A stretch of DNA of 62,005 nucleotides from Caballeronia humi (GTDB lineage: Bacteria; Pseudomonadota; Gammaproteobacteria; Burkholderiales; Burkholderiaceae), in NCBI RefSeq assembly GCF_001544475.1, contig NZ_FCNW02000036.1:1-62005 (forward strand). Direction: 5' to 3'. Positions within the stretch are counted from its first letter, which is position 1; the number at the start of each line of letters is the position of its first letter. The position numbers and the translations under genes are program-made. Shown in pieces: positions 61,922 through 62,005 of the stretch. Under the pieces are notes generated by a model. The model had not been told where the DNA came from and did no database searches. It was given only the letters and a program-made list of their open reading frames with translations.

Positions 61922-62005
61922 CTAGATTACGTACAGATCGACGTATTCATTGACCGGCATCGCTTCGAGCTTTGCCTGATCGAGCGATACCGCGAGGATC
62001 GCCTG
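61922..62005 (-). CDS. C-terminal end of a cut-off gene
   Basis: The last 27 codons of a minus-strand gene that continues past the window edge, ending in a TAG at 61922-61924. The peptide reads QAILAVSLDQAKLEAMPVNE and then YVDLYVI. Codon use is typical of the neighbours. It is too short to identify; by position it is upstream of acnA and probably in the same direction of transcription. Confidence 0.5.
   Translation of the reverse strand, partial: QAILAVSLDQAKLEAMPVNEYVDLYVI

Overview
The window is about 62 kb of GC-rich DNA from a beta-proteobacterium, most likely Burkholderiaceae of the Paraburkholderia/Caballeronia kind. This is inferred from codon use, H-NS and DUF2917 proteins of the Burkholderia type, a DUF748 giant protein, and a TTTCTTTGC-rich intergenic repeat at the left end that I associate with this group. 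The gene content is accessory catabolism, transport and small regulators, with one TCA-cycle gene (acnA) at the right edge, which suggests a secondary chromosome. I see no tRNA, rRNA, IS element, prophage or CRISPR array.

Layout, left to right. 0.4-3.8 kb: a carnitine-degradation operon (CaiX-type binding protein, BKACE cleavage enzyme, L-carnitine dehydrogenase, hotdog thioesterase). 3.8-6.8 kb: a Cu(I) P-type ATPase behind a textbook CueR-type operator, and PaiB. 7-15.5 kb: a DUF1254 lipoprotein, a 1,223-residue DUF748 protein, a LuxR-type regulator and an L-amino-acid-oxidase-like flavoprotein. 15.6-24.6 kb: a DHA2 efflux pump, an aminotransferase with an orphan polar amino-acid binding protein and divergent LysR gene, a LivK-like binding protein, a MarR-SDR-thiolase locus with two matching operators, and a YCII protein. 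24.8-31.5 kb: a LacI-controlled sugar ABC transporter with an isomerase/epimerase and a Gfo/Idh/MocA dehydrogenase. 31.5-33.2 kb: a two-gene cassette of a DUF4365 PD-(D/E)xK-like protein and an unknown partner. 33.4-38 kb: gnd, a GIY-YIG-like protein, a ketopantoate reductase, a split chromate transporter and a thioredoxin-like protein.

38-44.8 kb: a complete four-carbon sugar-acid operon (GntR regulator, ltnD, otnK, otnC, MFS transporter, otnI, denD). L-threonate and D-erythronate enter through the two dehydrogenases and converge on 3-oxo-tetronate, which is phosphorylated and decarboxylated. 45-48 kb: DedA-rhodanese followed by a cNMP-like/Trx-like/thioredoxin-reductase-like fusion. 47.9-52.2 kb: a two-component system divergent from a cytochrome b, molybdopterin oxidoreductase and DUF5666-like operon, with a CusR/HprR-like box between them. 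52.2-57 kb: tautomerase and MarR genes sharing an operator, a MocR regulator, a small conserved protein, an OxlT-type transporter and a candidate sRNA. 57-62 kb: UspA, a small zinc-finger-like protein, H-NS, DUF2917, acnA and a cut-off gene.

The most interesting observations are two MarR genes that both look leaderless with paired operators, a candidate free-standing sRNA at 57.0 kb, the DUF4365 two-gene cassette, a likely regulator box linking the two-component system to the molybdoenzyme operon, an OtnC with an apparently missing metal-ligand histidine, and a thioredoxin-reductase-like fusion without its CxxC. Functions come from motif recognition by eye; no database search was possible.
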